This document shows positions 5,414-5,921 of a DNA stretch of 5,921 nucleotides, in pieces. Every line of letters begins with the position of its first letter. Position 1 is the first letter of the stretch. Source of the DNA: Nitrospirota bacterium (GTDB lineage: Bacteria; Nitrospirota; Thermodesulfovibrionia; Thermodesulfovibrionales; JdFR-85); contig JAADGU010000092.1 in assembly GCA_013152195.1 (NCBI GenBank), positions 1-5,921 of the forward strand, given 5' to 3'. The translations under genes and the position numbers were made by a program. The notes beneath the pieces were generated by a model, which was not told the origin of the DNA, did no database searches, and saw nothing but the letters and a program-made list of their open reading frames with translations.

Positions 5414-5921
5414 TCAAAACAACCCTGTTTCCACCTCAACTGCTTCCCCGGTTGTTATTGACTCCTCGATGGCAAACGTGGCTAATGTGGTTGCAACAAG
5501 GGATTTAAAATCTATAGGGGAAGGAGCACCATTTTTAAGGGCATCATAAACAGCCCTGATCTCATCTACATAACCTCTATCAACCTCAAGGGATTTTTTC
5601 ACCTTCTGCTTTCCTGAAGAGATGAAATTAACTGACTTGAAATTATTTATCACACATACAGACCCGCCGGCAAAAACCTGAACCTCTTCCCTCTGAAAGG
5701 ATTTGTCACCATTCGATGCATAAGTTATGGCAACTGCTGCGCCGTTGTCCATCTTCATGGATATTGTCAGATTGTCCCTTAATCCCTGCGGCGACTCTGT
5801 ACAGGATGCAAAGACCTTTTCCGGCAAACCTCCGGTAATAGCCTGGGCCAGGTCCACGAAATGGCAGACCTCGCCGATAATCCTGCCTCCGCCCTCGTCT
5901 TTCTTATGAACCCAGGATTCT
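5414..5921 (-). CDS. Gfo/Idh/MocA-family oxidoreductase, C-terminal part, truncated by window edge
   Basis: The reading frame is open from the window edge to TGA at 5414-5416, leaving 168 visible residues. The segment GGGRIIGEVCHFVDL (with WVHK just before it) is the typical substrate-side block of Gfo/Idh/MocA NAD(P)-dependent sugar dehydrogenases. It is followed by YASNGDKSFQREEVQVFAGG and an NNFKSV segment. This pattern matches the second half of the bi-domain oxidoreductases (zinc-dehydrogenase-like half plus Gfo/Idh/MocA half) found in polysaccharide clusters; the first half would lie outside the window, so that assignment is tentative. The N-terminal Rossmann fold is not visible. An internal GTG at 5857 is not the start, because family-conserved residues continue upstream of it. 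It is upstream of the glycosyltransferase in the same direction and likely part of the same operon before the repeat insert. It probably oxidises or reduces a nucleotide sugar in the cytosol. Confidence 0.88.
   Translation of the reverse strand, partial: ESWVHKKDEGGGRIIGEVCHFVDLAQAITGGLPEKVFASCTESPQGLRDNLTISMKMDNGAAVAITYASNGDKSFQREEVQVFAGGSVCVINNFKSVNFISSGKQKVKKSLEVDRGYVDEIRAVYDALKNGAPSPIDFKSLVATTLATFAIEESITTGEAVEVETGLF

Noticed and set aside
4942..5549. Plus-strand open frames across the 119-bp repeat array, with repeated LFTIR/PLRLCETH-like peptides
   Set aside because: They are translations of the tandem repeat read antisense to GxxExxY and the oxidoreductase. The 119-bp period is not a multiple of three, so successive units are read in different frames, and no protein family is recognisable.

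Overview
The window is a polysaccharide or glycan sugar-nucleotide locus, with every convincing gene on the minus strand, interrupted and edged by unusual repeat families. The operon-like order, in the direction of transcription (high to low coordinates), is: the C-terminal part of a Gfo/Idh/MocA-type oxidoreductase (5414 to the window edge), a repeat-packed insert carrying a GxxExxY gene (about 4481-5410), a WbuB-like GT4 glycosyltransferase (3235-4470), a WecB/MnaA-type UDP-GlcNAc 2-epimerase (2111-3238, 4-bp overlap with the glycosyltransferase), a 232-bp spacer, an extended-SDR sugar epimerase/dehydratase (742-1878), and a small four-helix-bundle (23S rRNA intervening-sequence-protein family) gene (270-620) set among tetranucleotide-phased repeats.

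The sugar genes fit together as a module. WecB would supply UDP-ManNAc, the SDR and the Gfo/Idh/MocA oxidoreductase would modify nucleotide sugars, and the GT4 enzyme would transfer a sugar onto a lipid-linked or growing glycan. The window alone does not fix the final sugar or polymer. No polymerase, flippase or chain-length regulator is visible.

The most interesting material lies between these genes. The GxxExxY gene (4626-5003) sits in a roughly 466-bp unit with imperfect terminal inverted repeats (CTCGCCAAGGCGC type). Next to it are three tandem 119-bp units that look like internally deleted copies of the same unit. They keep the left end, including the last eight codons and stop of GxxExxY (40 bp identical in the first copy), joined to the right end, with about 347 bp missing. 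Two further left-end-only fragments lie between GxxExxY and the glycosyltransferase start. On the other side of the sugar genes, the four-helix-bundle gene is bracketed by about 42 tetramers of the form GC[AGT][AG], in phased runs separated by a recurring AAGAAGAGGCTAACAG-like spacer. Both small genes therefore look like repeat-associated cargo of unknown mobility, with no transposase in view.

The organism is probably an uncultivated Gram-negative bacterium of moderate GC content. GxxExxY and four-helix-bundle genes with dispersed CTCGCCAAGGCGC-like repeats suggest groups such as Nitrospirota, Desulfobacterota or Planctomycetota. This placement is an impression from gene style, not a demonstrated assignment. 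No rRNA, tRNA, CRISPR array or recognisable transposase was seen. Bases 1-98 hold nothing I can support beyond a G-rich stretch at about 68-90.
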